Positions 18,395 through 29,339 of a stretch of 63,363 bases of DNA are shown piece by piece; position 1 is the stretch's first letter, and each line of letters starts with the position of its first letter. The position numbers and the translations under genes are program-made. Below the pieces are notes generated by a model. It saw only the letters and a program-made list of their open reading frames with translations, made no database searches and was not told where the DNA came from. The stretch is from Solibacteraceae bacterium. Lineage in GTDB: Bacteria > Acidobacteriota > Terriglobia > Bryobacterales > Bryobacteraceae. The DNA lies in the NCBI GenBank assembly GCA_021324015.1, contig JAJPJX010000113.1, positions 1-63,363 on the forward strand, read 5' to 3'.

Positions 18395-19309
18395 ATGACC
18401 CCGACCACGTTCCTTGTCGGCCAGCTCTTCAACGGTCTTAGCGTCAGTTCCATCCTGCTCCTAATGGCCCTGGGGCTGGCCATCACTTTCGGCCTCATGG
18501 GCGTCATCAACATGGCCCACGGCGAACTGATGATGCTCGGCTCTTACACGGCCTATGTGCTGCAAAACCTGTTCGTCCGGCAATTCGGCGAGCAGAACTT
18601 CGGCGGCTATTTCCTGGTGGCCCTGCCGATGTCGTTTGTCGTCGCCGGACTCATGGGCCTGCTGCTCGAGCGCGCCCTGATCCGGCATCTCTACGGCCGC
18701 CCGCTCGAGACGCTGCTGGCCACCTGGGGAGTGAGCCTGATCCTACAACAAGCGATGCGCCAGGTGTTTGGGGCGAACAACGTAGACGTGCGCAGCCCCA
18801 ACTGGCTCACCGGCCGCTGGCAGCCCTCCGCCGGGCTGGAATTCCCACATTTGCGGCTGTTCATCATCGTCTTCACCGCGCTTGCGATCGCCGGGATGTA
18901 CGCCCTGCTGTTCCGGACCAACATCGGCCTGAAGATCCGCGCTGTCACGCAGAATCGGGACATGAGCGCCTGTTTGGGTGTGCCGACCGCCAAGGTGGAT
19001 GCCTACACGTTCTCCCTCGGCTCCGGCCTTGCCGGCGTGGCGGGCTGCATCCTCAGCCTGATGGGTTCGGTGGGGCCCACCACCGGGCAGAATTACATCG
19101 TGGACGCCTTCATGGTGGTGGTGCTGGGCGGCGTCGGCAAACTGGCCGGAGCGATCGCCGGCAGCTTCGGCATCGGCGAGTGTAATACACTGTTCGAATC
19201 GTTCAGCACCGCGACGATGGGCAAGGTAATTGTCTTTACCCTGGTGATTCTCTTCCTGCAATGGAAGCCTTCGGGGCTGTTCCCGTCCAAGAGCCGGAGT
19301 CTCGACTGA
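18395..19309 (+). CDS. urtB: Urea ABC transporter permease UrtB
   Basis: 304 residues, all-helical LivH-type permease: FNGLSVSSILLLMALGLAITFGLMGVINMAHGELMMLGSYTAYV at the N-terminus is the family signature, and GGVGKLAGAIAGS near the C-terminus is the loop that contacts the ATPase. It forms the inner-membrane channel with UrtC. The urtC start overlaps its stop by one base (TGATG), implying translational coupling. Confidence 0.93.
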   Translation: MTPTTFLVGQLFNGLSVSSILLLMALGLAITFGLMGVINMAHGELMMLGSYTAYVLQNLFVRQFGEQNFGGYFLVALPMSFVVAGLMGLLLERALIRHLYGRPLETLLATWGVSLILQQAMRQVFGANNVDVRSPNWLTGRWQPSAGLEFPHLRLFIIVFTALAIAGMYALLFRTNIGLKIRAVTQNRDMSACLGVPTAKVDAYTFSLGSGLAGVAGCILSLMGSVGPTTGQNYIVDAFMVVVLGGVGKLAGAIAGSFGIGECNTLFESFSTATMGKVIVFTLVILFLQWKPSGLFPSKSRSLD

Positions 19310-20418
19310 TGCCCGGCCAGAAATCCTGGAAAGAATGGCTGCTGCTCGGCGCCATCCTGCTGTTGCTGTTGTTCGCAGCTCCCGCCACGCTATCCGAGTT
19401 CCGCCTGAATCTGCTCGGCAAATTCCTGGCTCTGGCGATCCTGGCCCTGGGAATCGATCTCATTTGGGGGTACACCGGCATGCTCAGCCTGGGGCACGGA
19501 GTCTTCTTCGGCCTGGGCGGGTACTGCATGGCCATGTATCTCAAGCTGCAGGTGGGCACCGCCGGCACCTACCAGACGGACCTGCCGGATTTCATGACCT
19601 GGAACGGCCTGACCCAGCTCCCCTGGTTCTGGAAGCCCATGTACCATTTTTGGGCCGCCATGCTCTGCGCCATCCTGGTGCCGGCGTTGTGCGCCACGCT
19701 GCTGGGTTTCCTCACCTTCCGCAGCCGGGTGCAGGGCGTCTATTTCGCGATCATCACCCAGGCGCTCGCCCTGGTGGCCAGCCTCCTGCTGATCGGCCAG
19801 CAGCCCTATACGGGTGGCACCAACGGTATCACCGATTACCGGACCCTGCTGGGTTTTGATCTTGCGGATAACGCCGTCCAGAAGGGCATCTACGTGGCTA
19901 CCGTGGTGGTGCTGGCTTTATGCTACCTGTTCTGCCGCTGGATCGTGCGGTCGCGGCTGGGCAAGGTCCTGGGCGCGATTCGCGACGCCGAGAACCGTCT
20001 GCGCTTCCTGGGCTATGACCCGGTAGGCTTCAAGGTCTTCGTCTTTGCCGTTTCGGCCGCTCTGGCAGGCCTGGCTGGAGCGCTGTTTGTGCCCCAGGTC
20101 GGGATCATCTCGCCTTCCAATGTCGGCATCGTCCCCTCCATCGAGATGGTGATCTGGGTGGCCGTGGGCGGCCGCGGCACGCTCTCCGGAGCGGTGCTGG
20201 GCACCCTTCTGGTCAATGGCGCCAAGAGCGCCTTCAGCGAGGAGTTCCCCGCCTTCTGGCTCTACTTCCTGGGGTCCCTGTTCGTGGGCGTCGTATTACT
20301 GTTTCCCGATGGCGCCGTGGGTCTTCTGCGTGCGGCGCGCAAGCTCGCCGCGCGCCTGCGCGCGCCGGCCGCGCCTGAGCCGGAACTCCGGGAGGCCGAG
20401 CAGGAAACGCTGCGCTGA
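19309..20418 (+). CDS. urtC: Urea ABC transporter permease UrtC
   Basis: 369 residues, LivM-type permease. LAILALGIDLIWGYTGMLSLGHGVFFGLGGYCMAMYLKLQ is the family's first conserved block, and VWVAVGGRGTLSGAVLGTLL the ATPase-contact loop. I chose ATG at 19309, which overlaps the urtB stop by one base, over an in-frame ATG at 19261 inside urtB. It pairs with UrtB in the membrane. Confidence 0.92.
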   Translation: MPGQKSWKEWLLLGAILLLLLFAAPATLSEFRLNLLGKFLALAILALGIDLIWGYTGMLSLGHGVFFGLGGYCMAMYLKLQVGTAGTYQTDLPDFMTWNGLTQLPWFWKPMYHFWAAMLCAILVPALCATLLGFLTFRSRVQGVYFAIITQALALVASLLLIGQQPYTGGTNGITDYRTLLGFDLADNAVQKGIYVATVVVLALCYLFCRWIVRSRLGKVLGAIRDAENRLRFLGYDPVGFKVFVFAVSAALAGLAGALFVPQVGIISPSNVGIVPSIEMVIWVAVGGRGTLSGAVLGTLLVNGAKSAFSEEFPAFWLYFLGSLFVGVVLLFPDGAVGLLRAARKLAARLRAPAAPEPELREAEQETLR

Positions 20419-20431
20419 CACGGACCCCGCC

Positions 20432-21179
<748 letters not shown>

Positions 21180-21193
<14 letters not shown>

Positions 21194-21875
21194 GCGGTTG
21201 AACGTCTATTACGGCGAGAGCCACATTCTGCGGAATGTCAGCATCAACGTCCCGGAGCGTACCGTGGTCTGCCTGATGGGCCGCAACGGGGCAGGCAAGA
21301 CCACCCTGCTCAAGAGCCTGATGGGTCTGCTGCCCGCCCGAGCAGGAAGAGTTACGCTTTCGGGCCAGGATATTACGCGCTGGGCTCCGTACGAGCGCGC
21401 CCGCCGCGGCATGGCGTATGTGCCGCAAGGCCGCGAGATCATCGCGCAACTGACCGTGCAGGAGAACCTGATTCTGGGCCTGGCCACCCGTTCCGCCAGG
21501 ACCCGTGAGATACCGGACCGCGTCTTCCAGCTTTTCCCGGTGCTCAAAACCATGTTGAAGCGGCGCGGAGGCGATCTCAGTGGCGGCCAGCAGCAACAGT
21601 TGGCCATTGCCCGCGCCCTCCTGGCCGAGCCCAAGCTGCTGATCCTGGACGCGCCTACAGAAGGCATCCAACCTTCCATCATCGACGAGATCGAAGACGT
21701 GATCGCCCGGATCAAGGAGCAGCGCACCATGTCCGTGCTCCTGGTGGAGCAGTACCTGGAATTCGCTTGGCGTCTCGCGGACCGCTACTACATCATGGAC
21801 AAGGGCGCCATCGTTGCGCAGGGAACCACCGACGAACTGAGCCAGGAGGTTGCGCAAAAGCACCTGGCTGTCTGA
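21180..21875 (+). CDS. urtE: Urea ABC transporter ATPase UrtE
   Basis: 231 residues, LivF-type ATPase: Walker A GRNGAGKTT, signature LSGGQQQQ, Walker B LLILDAPTEGIQPSII and switch His replaced by Gln in LLVEQYLEFA, normal for this family. LDAPTEGIQPSI is typical of UrtE. ATG at 21180 lies inside the end of urtD. Last gene of the plus-strand uptake operon; ureG converges on it 85 bp away, with an inverted repeat in the gap. Confidence 0.93.
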
Positions 21876-21912
21876 TCATAGGAACGCGTGCGTTGAAGGT
21901 ACTGCTCCCAGG

Positions 21913-21948
21913 CGGTCGCGGGTGCAGATTGTTACCGAGCCGCGACCG
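21913..21948. terminator. Inverted repeat between convergent urtE and ureG
   Basis: CGGTCGCGG (21913-21921) and CCGCGACCG (21940-21948) form a perfect 9-bp GC stem with an 18-nt loop between the two convergent stops. There is no T-run, so it would be a weak or bidirectional stop, or a barrier against read-through. Confidence 0.4.
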
Positions 21949-21960
21949 TGAGGAGCGGTA

Positions 21961-22656
21961 TTATCCGCTGTGGGTATGACCATGCTCGTGCGAATGCGGA
22001 TGGCCCGCATAGGGCCGATGCGCGTCGATCAGTTCGCGCCTTCCGGCCTCCATCTGCGTTTCGAGCCACGCGATCACCCGGTCCAGCCCGGCGTCGGTCT
22101 TCAGATTCGTGAACACAAACGGCCGCTCCCCCCGCATCTTCCGCGCATCCCGCTCCATGACCGCGAGCGAAGCCCCCACCTGTCCGGCCAGGTCAATCTT
22201 GTTGATAATCAGAAGATCCGAGCGCGTGATGCCCGGTCCGCCCTTGCGCGGTATCTTATCGCCGCCGGCGACGTCAATCACGTAAATGAATGCATCCACT
22301 AACTCCGGGCTGAAGGCCGCCGCTAAGTTGTCGCCGCCGCTCTCCACAAAAATCAGTTCCACCCCCGGGATGTGGTCTTCCAGGTCTGCGATGGCCTCCA
22401 GGTTCATCGAAGCATCCTCGCGAATCGCCGCGTGCGGACAGCCCCCGGTCTCCACGGCGCGCACGTGCTCGGCCGGCAGCGTCCCCTGCCGGATCAGAAA
22501 CTCCGCGTCCTCCTTCGTGTATATATCGTTCGTGACCACAGCCAGGTTGAGCCGCGGCCACATCCGCCGGCTCAGCCGGTCCACCAGCGCCGTCTTGCCG
22601 GAACCCACCGGTCCGGCGACGCCTACCCGGAATGCGCGTTGATGCATAAGGATCAT
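21961..22656 (-). CDS. ureG: Urease accessory GTPase UreG with a C-terminal His-rich tail
   Basis: 231 residues. SIMIBI GTPase: Walker [41 protein letters not shown] (the CPH nickel motif), [26 protein letters not shown] and NKIDLA. UreG uses GTP to deliver Ni2+ to apo-urease with UreF and UreD. The C-terminus carries [13 protein letters not shown], a metal-binding stretch usually found at the N-terminus of UreG or the C-terminus of UreE. No ureE is present. I chose the ATG at 22656, with AGGTG six bases upstream; a GTG at 22665 and an ATG at 22647 are alternatives. It runs opposite to the rest of the urease genes, with its start only 14 bp from that of ureF. Confidence 0.92.
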   Translation of the reverse strand: MILMHQRAFRVGVAGPVGSGKTALVDRLSRRMWPRLNLAVVTNDIYTKEDAEFLIRQGTLPAEHVRAVETGGCPHAAIREDASMNLEAIADLEDHIPGVELIFVESGGDNLAAAFSPELVDAFIYVIDVAGGDKIPRKGGPGITRSDLLIINKIDLAGQVGASLAVMERDARKMRGERPFVFTNLKTDAGLDRVIAWLETQMEAGRRELIDAHRPYAGHPHSHEHGHTHSG

Positions 22657-22670
22657 CTTACACACCTGCC

Positions 22671-23351
22671 ATGACCGTGCTCACACCTCTGGCCCAACTG
22701 CGCCTGCTGCAACTTGCCGACAGCGCCCTGCCCATAGGCGCCTTGGCCCATTCCTTCGGCCTGGAGACGCTGGCCGCCGAAGGCTTGCTGACCGTGGACC
22801 GGCTGGAAGACTTCTTCGCTGGATGGCTCTCGGAAGCCGGAGCCCTGGAAGCCGTCTTCAGCCGCGCGGCGCATCGGCTGCCCGCGGCCGGTGAGGCCTG
22901 GATTGATTTAAACCTGCGGCTGAGCGCTCTGAAGCCCGCGCGCGAGAGCCGCGCGGGAAGCGCCACGCTGGGGCGCCGTTTTCTCGAATTCCTCTGTGCC
23001 CTACACGATGCGCCTCTTCTGGGGGAAGCCCTCGCAGCCGCGCGCGCGGGGCGTGCCGAGATCCACCACGCCACCGCCTTCGGCCTCGCCGCGCGCGTGC
23101 TGGAACTACCCGAGGAAGCCGCCGCCGAGGCATTTCTGCACCAGTCCTTCGCCAGCCTGGTTTCCGCCTGCCAGCGTCTCCTTCCGCTCGGCCAGACTCA
23201 GGCGGGGCGCATTCTCTGGAATCTGAAACCTGCTCTGCTCGCGGCGTGTAACCGTTTCGGGGAGGTCGCTGACATCACCTGCTTTGTGCCCCTGGCGGAG
23301 TGGGGAGCCATGCGCCATCCCGGGCTCGGCACGCGCCTGTTCATCAGCTAA
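22671..23351 (+). CDS. ureF: Urease accessory protein UreF
   Basis: 226 residues, all-helical. [29 protein letters not shown] is the UreF hallmark, with [16 protein letters not shown] near the end. UreF bridges UreD and UreG in the nickel-insertion complex. Divergent from ureG and 12 bp upstream of ureD. Confidence 0.92.
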   Translation: MTVLTPLAQLRLLQLADSALPIGALAHSFGLETLAAEGLLTVDRLEDFFAGWLSEAGALEAVFSRAAHRLPAAGEAWIDLNLRLSALKPARESRAGSATLGRRFLEFLCALHDAPLLGEALAAARAGRAEIHHATAFGLAARVLELPEEAAAEAFLHQSFASLVSACQRLLPLGQTQAGRILWNLKPALLAACNRFGEVADITCFVPLAEWGAMRHPGLGTRLFIS

Positions 23352-23363
23352 TCGGAGCGAATC

Positions 23364-24221
23364 TTGCCGCGGCACCTGGAGGGCAGGCTACATCTGGCTT
23401 TCGATCATCTGCCGCTCGAGAACCGCACCACCGTGGCCGTGCGCGCGCAGCAGCCACCGCTCAAAGTCGTGCGGGCCTTCCCGCTAGCGGATGGGGCGGC
23501 GCTCGTCCACCTCCACAACCTCTCCGGCGGCATCCTCGGCGGGGATTCCCTCCACCTGCGGATCGAAGTCGGCTGCGGCGCACAGGCCCAGGTGACCTCC
23601 ACCGGAGCCACCCGGCTCTACCGCAGCCGCCCTGGTGACGGGGAGGCCAACCAGACGGCCGCCGTCGCAGTAGCCGAAGACGGACTACTGGAATACCTTC
23701 CGGACCCGCTGATTCCTTTCGCCGGTTCCCGTTACCGCCAGCAAACCCGCATCGACCTGGCGCGCGGCGCCGGCCTGTTCTGGTGGGAAATCGTGGCCCC
23801 GGGCCGCGAGGCGCGCGGCGAGTGCTTCTCTTACGAATGGCTACACCTCTGCTTCGATCTGTGGGCCGAAAGCCGGCCGCTGGCCCTCGAACGCGTCCGT
23901 CTCACGCCCGCGCTTGACCCGCCGGCATCCTGGGCGCGCCTGGGGCCCTACCAGTATTTCGCCAGCTTCTACATCTGCCGGGTGGGTCTTCCCCAAGCGC
24001 GTTGGGGGACCCTCGAGGAGCAACTTTCGGAGCACGCCGCGGCCCTGACCCGCCTTCCCGATGTCCTCTGGGCCGTCAGCGTGCTCCCCGAGCACGGCCT
24101 CGCCGTCCGGGCGCTGGCACGCCGCGGCCGCCTGATTCTCCCCGGCCTCACGGCGCTCTGGAATGCGGCAAAATACGAACTTTACGGCAGGGAGGCGATT
24201 CCTCCGCGAAAGGTTTTGTAG
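23364..24221 (+). CDS. ureD: Urease accessory protein UreD (UreH)
   Basis: 285 residues. [11 protein letters not shown] at the N-terminus and [50 protein letters not shown] and [16 protein letters not shown] are all UreD family blocks. UreD is the scaffold that contacts apo-urease and conducts nickel. The start is TTG at 23364 with GGAG about seven bases upstream; no ATG/GTG in frame fits the family N-terminus. Confidence 0.9.
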   Translation: MPRHLEGRLHLAFDHLPLENRTTVAVRAQQPPLKVVRAFPLADGAALVHLHNLSGGILGGDSLHLRIEVGCGAQAQVTSTGATRLYRSRPGDGEANQTAAVAVAEDGLLEYLPDPLIPFAGSRYRQQTRIDLARGAGLFWWEIVAPGREARGECFSYEWLHLCFDLWAESRPLALERVRLTPALDPPASWARLGPYQYFASFYICRVGLPQARWGTLEEQLSEHAAALTRLPDVLWAVSVLPEHGLAVRALARRGRLILPGLTALWNAAKYELYGREAIPPRKVL

Positions 24222-24243
24222 ACGGGCATGTCTGCCCTCCCAA
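24221..24243. repeat. Short palindrome with CTCCCAA tail before ureAB
   Basis: GGGCA (24224-24228) and TGCCC (24233-24237) pair around a 4-nt loop and are followed by TCCCAA, just after the ureD stop. It resembles the urtA-urtB hairpin and a sequence near 50920-50950 read on the other strand, so it is probably a degenerate member of a dispersed palindromic family. Confidence 0.4.
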
Positions 24244-24256
24244 GGAAGACGAAAGT

Positions 24257-24937
24257 ATGTACCTCACACCGCACGAACAAGAAAAGCTGCTCATCTTCAC
24301 GGCGGCGGAACTGGCGCGCAAGCGCCGCGCCCGCGGCTTGAAACTGAACTACCCCGAGGCCGTAGCCATCCTCACGGCCGAGATCCTGGAGGCGGCTCGC
24401 GATGGCAAAACCGTGGCCGAGATCATGACCTTCGGCGCCTCCATCCTGGGCGCGGAGGATGTGATGGAGGGCGTCGCTGAAATGCTCCACGAAGTGCAGG
24501 TGGAGGCCACCTTCCCGGATGGAACCAAGCTCGTTACCGTGCACGATCCCATCCGCGCCCACGGAATCCGGCCCGGGGAGTACCTCCTTGCCGAAACGCC
24601 CATCGGGGCCAACGCCGCGCGCCGCACCGCACGTCTGCTGGTACGGCACACCGGGGACCGCCCGGTTCAGGTCGGCAGTCACTTCCACTTCTTCGAGGTC
24701 AACCGCGCTCTCCAGTTTTCCCGCGAGACGGCGTACGGGATGCGTTTGAACATCCCCGCCGGGACCGCAGTGCGCTTCGAGCCGGGAGAAGAGAAGGAAG
24801 TCGAATTGGTCGAGTTTGCCGGTTCTCGTGCGATTCACGGGCTGAACGGCTTGGTTTCCGGTGCGTTGGACGACCCGGCAATCCGCCCGGCTGCCTTGGA
24901 ACGCGGCGAACAATTCGCCCGAGGAGGCCGCTCGTGA
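24257..24937 (+). CDS. ureAB: Fused urease gamma-beta subunit (UreA-UreB)
   Basis: 226 residues. Residues 1 to about 100 are the gamma subunit ([54 protein letters not shown]). The remainder is the beta subunit ([70 protein letters not shown]). Such fusions are known from Helicobacter and some other bacteria, where the small subunit combines gamma and beta. ATG at 24257 with GGAAGA upstream. The last codons overlap the ureC start by 4 bases. Confidence 0.92.
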   Translation: MYLTPHEQEKLLIFTAAELARKRRARGLKLNYPEAVAILTAEILEAARDGKTVAEIMTFGASILGAEDVMEGVAEMLHEVQVEATFPDGTKLVTVHDPIRAHGIRPGEYLLAETPIGANAARRTARLLVRHTGDRPVQVGSHFHFFEVNRALQFSRETAYGMRLNIPAGTAVRFEPGEEKEVELVEFAGSRAIHGLNGLVSGALDDPAIRPAALERGEQFARGGRS

Positions 24938-26658
24938 GTCTCCAGATTCCCCGCCGCACCTATGCCGACCTCTACGGCCCCACCACCGGCGACCGTGTGC
25001 GCCTGGCCGACAGCGAGTTGATCATCGAAGTGGAAAGGGACTTCACCCACTACGGCGACGAGATCACCTTCGGCGGCGGCAAGGTGATCCGCGACTGGAT
25101 GGGTCAGTCCAGCGGAGAGCTGCGCGAAGCCTCCATCGGCACACTTGATCTGGTCATCACGAACGCCCTCATCATCGACCACTGGGGCATCGTCAAGGGC
25201 GACATCGGCATCCGGGACGGCCGTATCGTCAAAGTCGGGAAGGCAGGCAATCCAGATACCATGGCGGGCGTCGATCCGGAACTGGTGGTCGGAGCCGGCA
25301 CCGAGGTCATCGCCGGCGAAAACCTGATCGTGACCGCTGGGGCTATCGACAGCCACATTCACTTCATCTCGCCGCAGCAGGTCTACGAAGCTCTCTCCAA
25401 CGGCGTCACCACGATGATTGGTGGCGGCACCGGACCCGCTACTGGCACCAACGCCACCACCTGCACGCCCGGCGCCTGGAATCTGGCGCGTATGCTCGAG
25501 GCCGCCGACGCCTGGCCGTTGAACTTCGGCTTTCTGGGCAAGGGCAACGCCGCGCAAGGACCGCCGCTGGCCGAGCAGGTGGTGGCCGGCGCCTGCGGCC
25601 TCAAGCTGCATGAGGACTGGGGCACCACTCCCGCCGCCATCGACGCCTGCTTGCGGATCGCCGACACGTACGACGTGCAGGTCGCCATCCACACCGACAC
25701 CATCAATGAGTCCGGCTTCGTCGAGGACACCATCGCCGCCATCGGCGGGCGCGCCATTCACACCTATCACACCGAAGGAGCGGGGGGCGGCCATGCGCCC
25801 GATATCATTCGCATCGCCGCTCAGCCCAACGTGCTGCCCTCCTCCACCAACCCGACCCGGCCGTTCACCGTGAACACCATCGCCGAGCACCTGGACATGC
25901 TGATGGTCTGCCATCACCTGAACCCCCAGGTGCCCGAGGATGTGGCCTTCGCCGAGAGCCGCATTCGCCCGGAAACCATCGCCGCAGAGGATATCCTCCA
26001 CGACTTGGGCGTGTTCAGCATGATCTCCAGCGATTCCCAGGCCATGGGACGCGTGGGCGAAGTCGTGACCCGCACCTGGCAGACCGCGCACAAAATGAAG
26101 CAGCAGCGCGGCCCGCTGCCTGAAGATTCCACGCGCAACGACAATTTTCGTGTGAAACGCTACATTGCCAAGTACACGATCAATCCGGCCGTCACGCACG
26201 GTATGGCGCATGTCATCGGGTCCATCGAGCCGGGCAAACTGGCCGACCTGGTCCTCTGGCGCCCGGCCTTCTTCGGCGCCAAGCCCGAGATGGTCATCAA
26301 GGGCGGGTTCATCGCCTGGAGCGTCATGGGGGACGCCAACGCCTCCATCCCGACGCCCCAGCCAGTCTGCTACCGGCCCATGTTCGGCTCTTTCGGAGGC
26401 GCCACCGCCGCCACCGGCCTGACATTCCTCTCGCAGGCCGCGGTGGAGGCTTCCCTTGCGGAGCGCCTTGGCCTGCGCAAGAGGACTACCGCCGTCAGGA
26501 ACTGCCGCCGCATCGGCAAGGCCGACATGGTGCACAACCACGCCACGCCGAAAATCGAGGTGGATCCGGAAACATACGAAGTCCGCGTGGATGGCGAGGC
26601 CATCACCTGCGAACCCGCGGAACGCCTGCCGCTGGCCCAGCGCTATTTCCTGTTTTAG
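24934..26658 (+). CDS. ureC: Urease alpha (catalytic) subunit UreC
   Basis: 574 residues, close to the canonical 567-570. All nickel-site motifs are present: DSHIHF, the carbamylated Lys in [13 protein letters not shown], the [15 protein letters not shown] loop, the mobile-flap Cys-His in MVCHHLN, and the Asp ligand region in [15 protein letters not shown]. It hydrolyses urea to ammonia and carbamate in the cytoplasm. GTG start, overlapping ureAB by GTGA. It ends the plus-strand urease set; 151 bp without a visible terminator follow before the cellulose genes. Confidence 0.95.
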   Translation: MSLQIPRRTYADLYGPTTGDRVRLADSELIIEVERDFTHYGDEITFGGGKVIRDWMGQSSGELREASIGTLDLVITNALIIDHWGIVKGDIGIRDGRIVKVGKAGNPDTMAGVDPELVVGAGTEVIAGENLIVTAGAIDSHIHFISPQQVYEALSNGVTTMIGGGTGPATGTNATTCTPGAWNLARMLEAADAWPLNFGFLGKGNAAQGPPLAEQVVAGACGLKLHEDWGTTPAAIDACLRIADTYDVQVAIHTDTINESGFVEDTIAAIGGRAIHTYHTEGAGGGHAPDIIRIAAQPNVLPSSTNPTRPFTVNTIAEHLDMLMVCHHLNPQVPEDVAFAESRIRPETIAAEDILHDLGVFSMISSDSQAMGRVGEVVTRTWQTAHKMKQQRGPLPEDSTRNDNFRVKRYIAKYTINPAVTHGMAHVIGSIEPGKLADLVLWRPAFFGAKPEMVIKGGFIAWSVMGDANASIPTPQPVCYRPMFGSFGGATAATGLTFLSQAAVEASLAERLGLRKRTTAVRNCRRIGKADMVHNHATPKIEVDPETYEVRVDGEAITCEPAERLPLAQRYFLF

Positions 26659-26809
26659 CCGCCGGCCCACGCGCTTCTTACGCAGTGTGTAGAAACGCAT
26701 CGGCGCACTCCCGCTCTCCTGCATACATCCGGCCTTGAAGATTCAACCGCTTGCGGGCGGCACGGAAATTGCTTTCGCTTTCTCCGGCTGCGTCCGGAAC
26801 ACCTGAAAT

Positions 26810-28102
26810 ATGGAAGTGCGCCTCTTTCGTCGCAGCTTCGGCCTGGTGCTGGTGCTGTCTGCCCTCGTGATCGCCGCATCGTACGCCTTCGCGGGATTTC
26901 TGCTGTGGAAGCGGCGCACACCTGCCGTCGTGATACCGGCGGCCGTGCCATCCCGGCCGACGCTGGCCGGACTCGTCGCCGCGGCGGATGCCGACCTGAA
27001 GAATCAAAACGTGGAGCAGGCTCTGTTGGAATTTCGCGAAGCTCTCTCGCGCGACCCGCGCTCGGTGCCGGCGCAACTCGGGCTGGCCCGCGGCGAGCTC
27101 CAGGCGGGGCGCGAGGCGGTGGCCGCGCGCGAGTTCGAGCGGGTCCTGGAACTGGACGGCGGCAATGCCCCGGCACTGCTGGGACTGGCCCGCATCGAGT
27201 CTCACCAGGCGCGCACGTGGTCCGCCGCCGAATCGCACTACCGCCGCTATCTGCGCTTACGGCCGGGCGATGCCGAAGTCCAACTCCACCTGGCGCGTCT
27301 GCTCACCTGGCAGCACAGGAACGGGGAGGCCGCGGAATTCTTTGCCAGGCCGGAAGTTGCCCGGCGGATGTCGTTTGCCGACCAGCGCGACTTCGCCTTC
27401 GGGCTGATCAAGCAGGGCCGCAGCCGTCAAGCCGAGCCCCTGCTCACGCGCCTTCTGGCCGCCCAACCCGGCGACGACCAAGTGCGCCTGCAACTGGCCG
27501 GCCTCTACGCCGCCCGGCATGACTGGAACGCCGCCCTTCCGCTTTACCGTGCGCTCCTGGCCCACGACCCCGGCGATCTGCACCTCAATCTGGCCTACGG
27601 CCAGGGGCTCCTCGCCGTGCGGGATTATCAGGCCGCCCTTACGCCGCTCTCCCGCGTGTGCAGCGCCGCGCCCTCCGACTCCGAGGCCGGCTTGTCTTAC
27701 GCCCGCGCTCTGAAGGGCGCCGGCAACCTGAAGCAATCTATCAAGGAATACGAGCGTGTTTTGCCCGGCTATTCCACGGATGCGGCGGTCGTTCGCGAAT
27801 ACGCCGACGCGCTCCTGGAAAAACATGCATACCGCCAAGCTGCCGCGAGCTATGAGTCCGCCTACAACCTCGGCTTGCGGGACGACCGCTTGCTGATGGC
27901 CTTGTCCGGCGCGCTCACCGGGGCCGGCCGTTACAAAGCTGCGCTCCCTTATCTCGAGGAACTCTATCAGCGCCGGCCCACGCCGCGCGTGACCTACGAA
28001 CTCGCCCAGCTCTATTGGAAATTGGGCCGCGCCAGCGAAGCCCGAACTCTCCTTCGCCAAGTCGAGGCCTCCAACCGGGAGGTCCAGGGGCCGCAGCCGT
28101 GA
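26810..28102 (+). CDS. TPR protein of the cellulose locus (N-terminal half of a split BcsC)
   Basis: 430 residues. An N-terminal membrane helix (about 8-31: SFGLVLVLSALVIAASYAFAGFLLW) anchors a series of about ten TPR-like helix pairs (for example AQLGLARGELQAGREAVAAREFERVLELDGGNAPALLGLARIE, EAGLSYARALKGAGNLKQSIKEYERVLPGY). In proteobacterial BcsC one protein carries periplasmic TPRs plus the outer-membrane barrel. Here the TPR part and the barrel are separate genes, 37 bp apart and in that order, before bcsA. The TPR domain probably guides the polymer across the periplasm. The inner-membrane anchor differs from classical BcsC, which has a cleaved signal. Confidence 0.72.
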   Translation: MEVRLFRRSFGLVLVLSALVIAASYAFAGFLLWKRRTPAVVIPAAVPSRPTLAGLVAAADADLKNQNVEQALLEFREALSRDPRSVPAQLGLARGELQAGREAVAAREFERVLELDGGNAPALLGLARIESHQARTWSAAESHYRRYLRLRPGDAEVQLHLARLLTWQHRNGEAAEFFARPEVARRMSFADQRDFAFGLIKQGRSRQAEPLLTRLLAAQPGDDQVRLQLAGLYAARHDWNAALPLYRALLAHDPGDLHLNLAYGQGLLAVRDYQAALTPLSRVCSAAPSDSEAGLSYARALKGAGNLKQSIKEYERVLPGYSTDAAVVREYADALLEKHAYRQAAASYESAYNLGLRDDRLLMALSGALTGAGRYKAALPYLEELYQRRPTPRVTYELAQLYWKLGRASEARTLLRQVEASNREVQGPQP

Positions 28103-28139
28103 AGCTCCCGCGGCAGCGTTTTGATTTGTGAGAACGTCT

Positions 28140-29339
28140 ATGCGAACGAACCTATGCTTTGTCTCTGCCCTTGCCATCCTGACTGCGGGATCTCTGCAGC
28201 GGCTTTCGGCGGCCGATGCCAAGTCCGACGATTCGGGCATCGACCGTCCAGTCACTTCCCAGGAAGTGCAGCAGTTGAAACAGGAGATCTCCGACTACAC
28301 CAGCTCCAGCGTCGAAGGTATCTTCGACTATCACACCGAGACCGGCGACCTGAATAACCGCCTGGATTTCCTGCGTTACGGCGCCCGCGTCAACTACAAG
28401 TGGTCCCCCGACAGCACGCTGTACTTTCGTGCCCTGGGCACGTCGTACATGACCACCGGCCGGGTTTTCGATGAGCAGGCCATCAACCTCACGGCCGGCA
28501 TTCACAAGTCCGTCAGCGAATCCACCTCTGTGCAGTTCGAAGCCGGTGCTTCCCGTTTCACAACCAGCGCCACCACCGTGAATGCCCTGGGCAGCCTGGA
28601 ATTCAAAACGGACAACGGCTCGAGTCTGTACCTCCGCGGCAGCCGCACGAATGTCGAGGAATCCCTGCTGTCCGCTTCCGGGATTCGCCCGACGCGTGGC
28701 CCGTTCGCCGGCCAGCTCGTCGGCCTGGTGATGGATAATCGCGGCCTTGCCGGCGGAGTATTCAAGATTACCAGCCGCTTCGACGTGTCCGCGGAAGGCG
28801 GTGGCGGCGTTCGCACCGGGGAGAACGTCGAGTCCAACCTGTTCAAGACGGCCAGCGCCGGCGCGGGTTTTAACCTCGTCGCCGAGCCGGACGACTCTCC
28901 GGTCACCTTGCTCCGCGCCAGCTACGGACTCGACTACTTCGGTTTCGACAAAAACCTGCTGGGCTATGGCGGCGTGTCCCTGATGGACGCCCGTGGCCTG
29001 CCCCTGCTGCCGGCGCAGGTCGGCGGGGACAACATCTCCCCCCTCGCTCTCAGTACGAACCCCGGCGTCGGCGGCTACTTCAGCCCCGCACAGTTTGTTT
29101 CCAGTGTGGCTCGCGTGGAACTTCGCGGGCGTCCAAATCCCGCGTTCGAGTACCAGGTCTCCGGCTTCATCGGCACGCAGGACTACACTGGCTCCGAGCG
29201 CCGCCGGGCCGATGGCTTCTTCGCCTCGGTCACGCTCCGGCTAAGCGACCGCTTCTCGCTGCCGGTGACTTACTTGCGGGACAACTTCGGCCCCTTCGTG
29301 CAACAGTCTCTGTTCCTGCGCCTGGTGGCCCGCCTGTGA
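28140..29339 (+). CDS. Outer-membrane barrel, BcsC C-terminal-domain-like
   Basis: About 399 residues. A signal peptide (ending SAADAK) is followed by a short coil (EVQQLKQEISDYTSSS) and a 14-16-strand beta-barrel. GVGGYFSPAQFVSSVARVELRGRPN matches the GGYFSPQ block of the BcsC C-terminal domain, which supports assignment as the cellulose export pore. ATG at 28140 is preferred; a GTG four codons upstream is possible and neither has a strong ribosome site. The stop overlaps the bcsA start by four bases (GTGA), so barrel and synthase are coupled. Confidence 0.72.
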   Translation: MRTNLCFVSALAILTAGSLQRLSAADAKSDDSGIDRPVTSQEVQQLKQEISDYTSSSVEGIFDYHTETGDLNNRLDFLRYGARVNYKWSPDSTLYFRALGTSYMTTGRVFDEQAINLTAGIHKSVSESTSVQFEAGASRFTTSATTVNALGSLEFKTDNGSSLYLRGSRTNVEESLLSASGIRPTRGPFAGQLVGLVMDNRGLAGGVFKITSRFDVSAEGGGGVRTGENVESNLFKTASAGAGFNLVAEPDDSPVTLLRASYGLDYFGFDKNLLGYGGVSLMDARGLPLLPAQVGGDNISPLALSTNPGVGGYFSPAQFVSSVARVELRGRPNPAFEYQVSGFIGTQDYTGSERRRADGFFASVTLRLSDRFSLPVTYLRDNFGPFVQQSLFLRLVARL

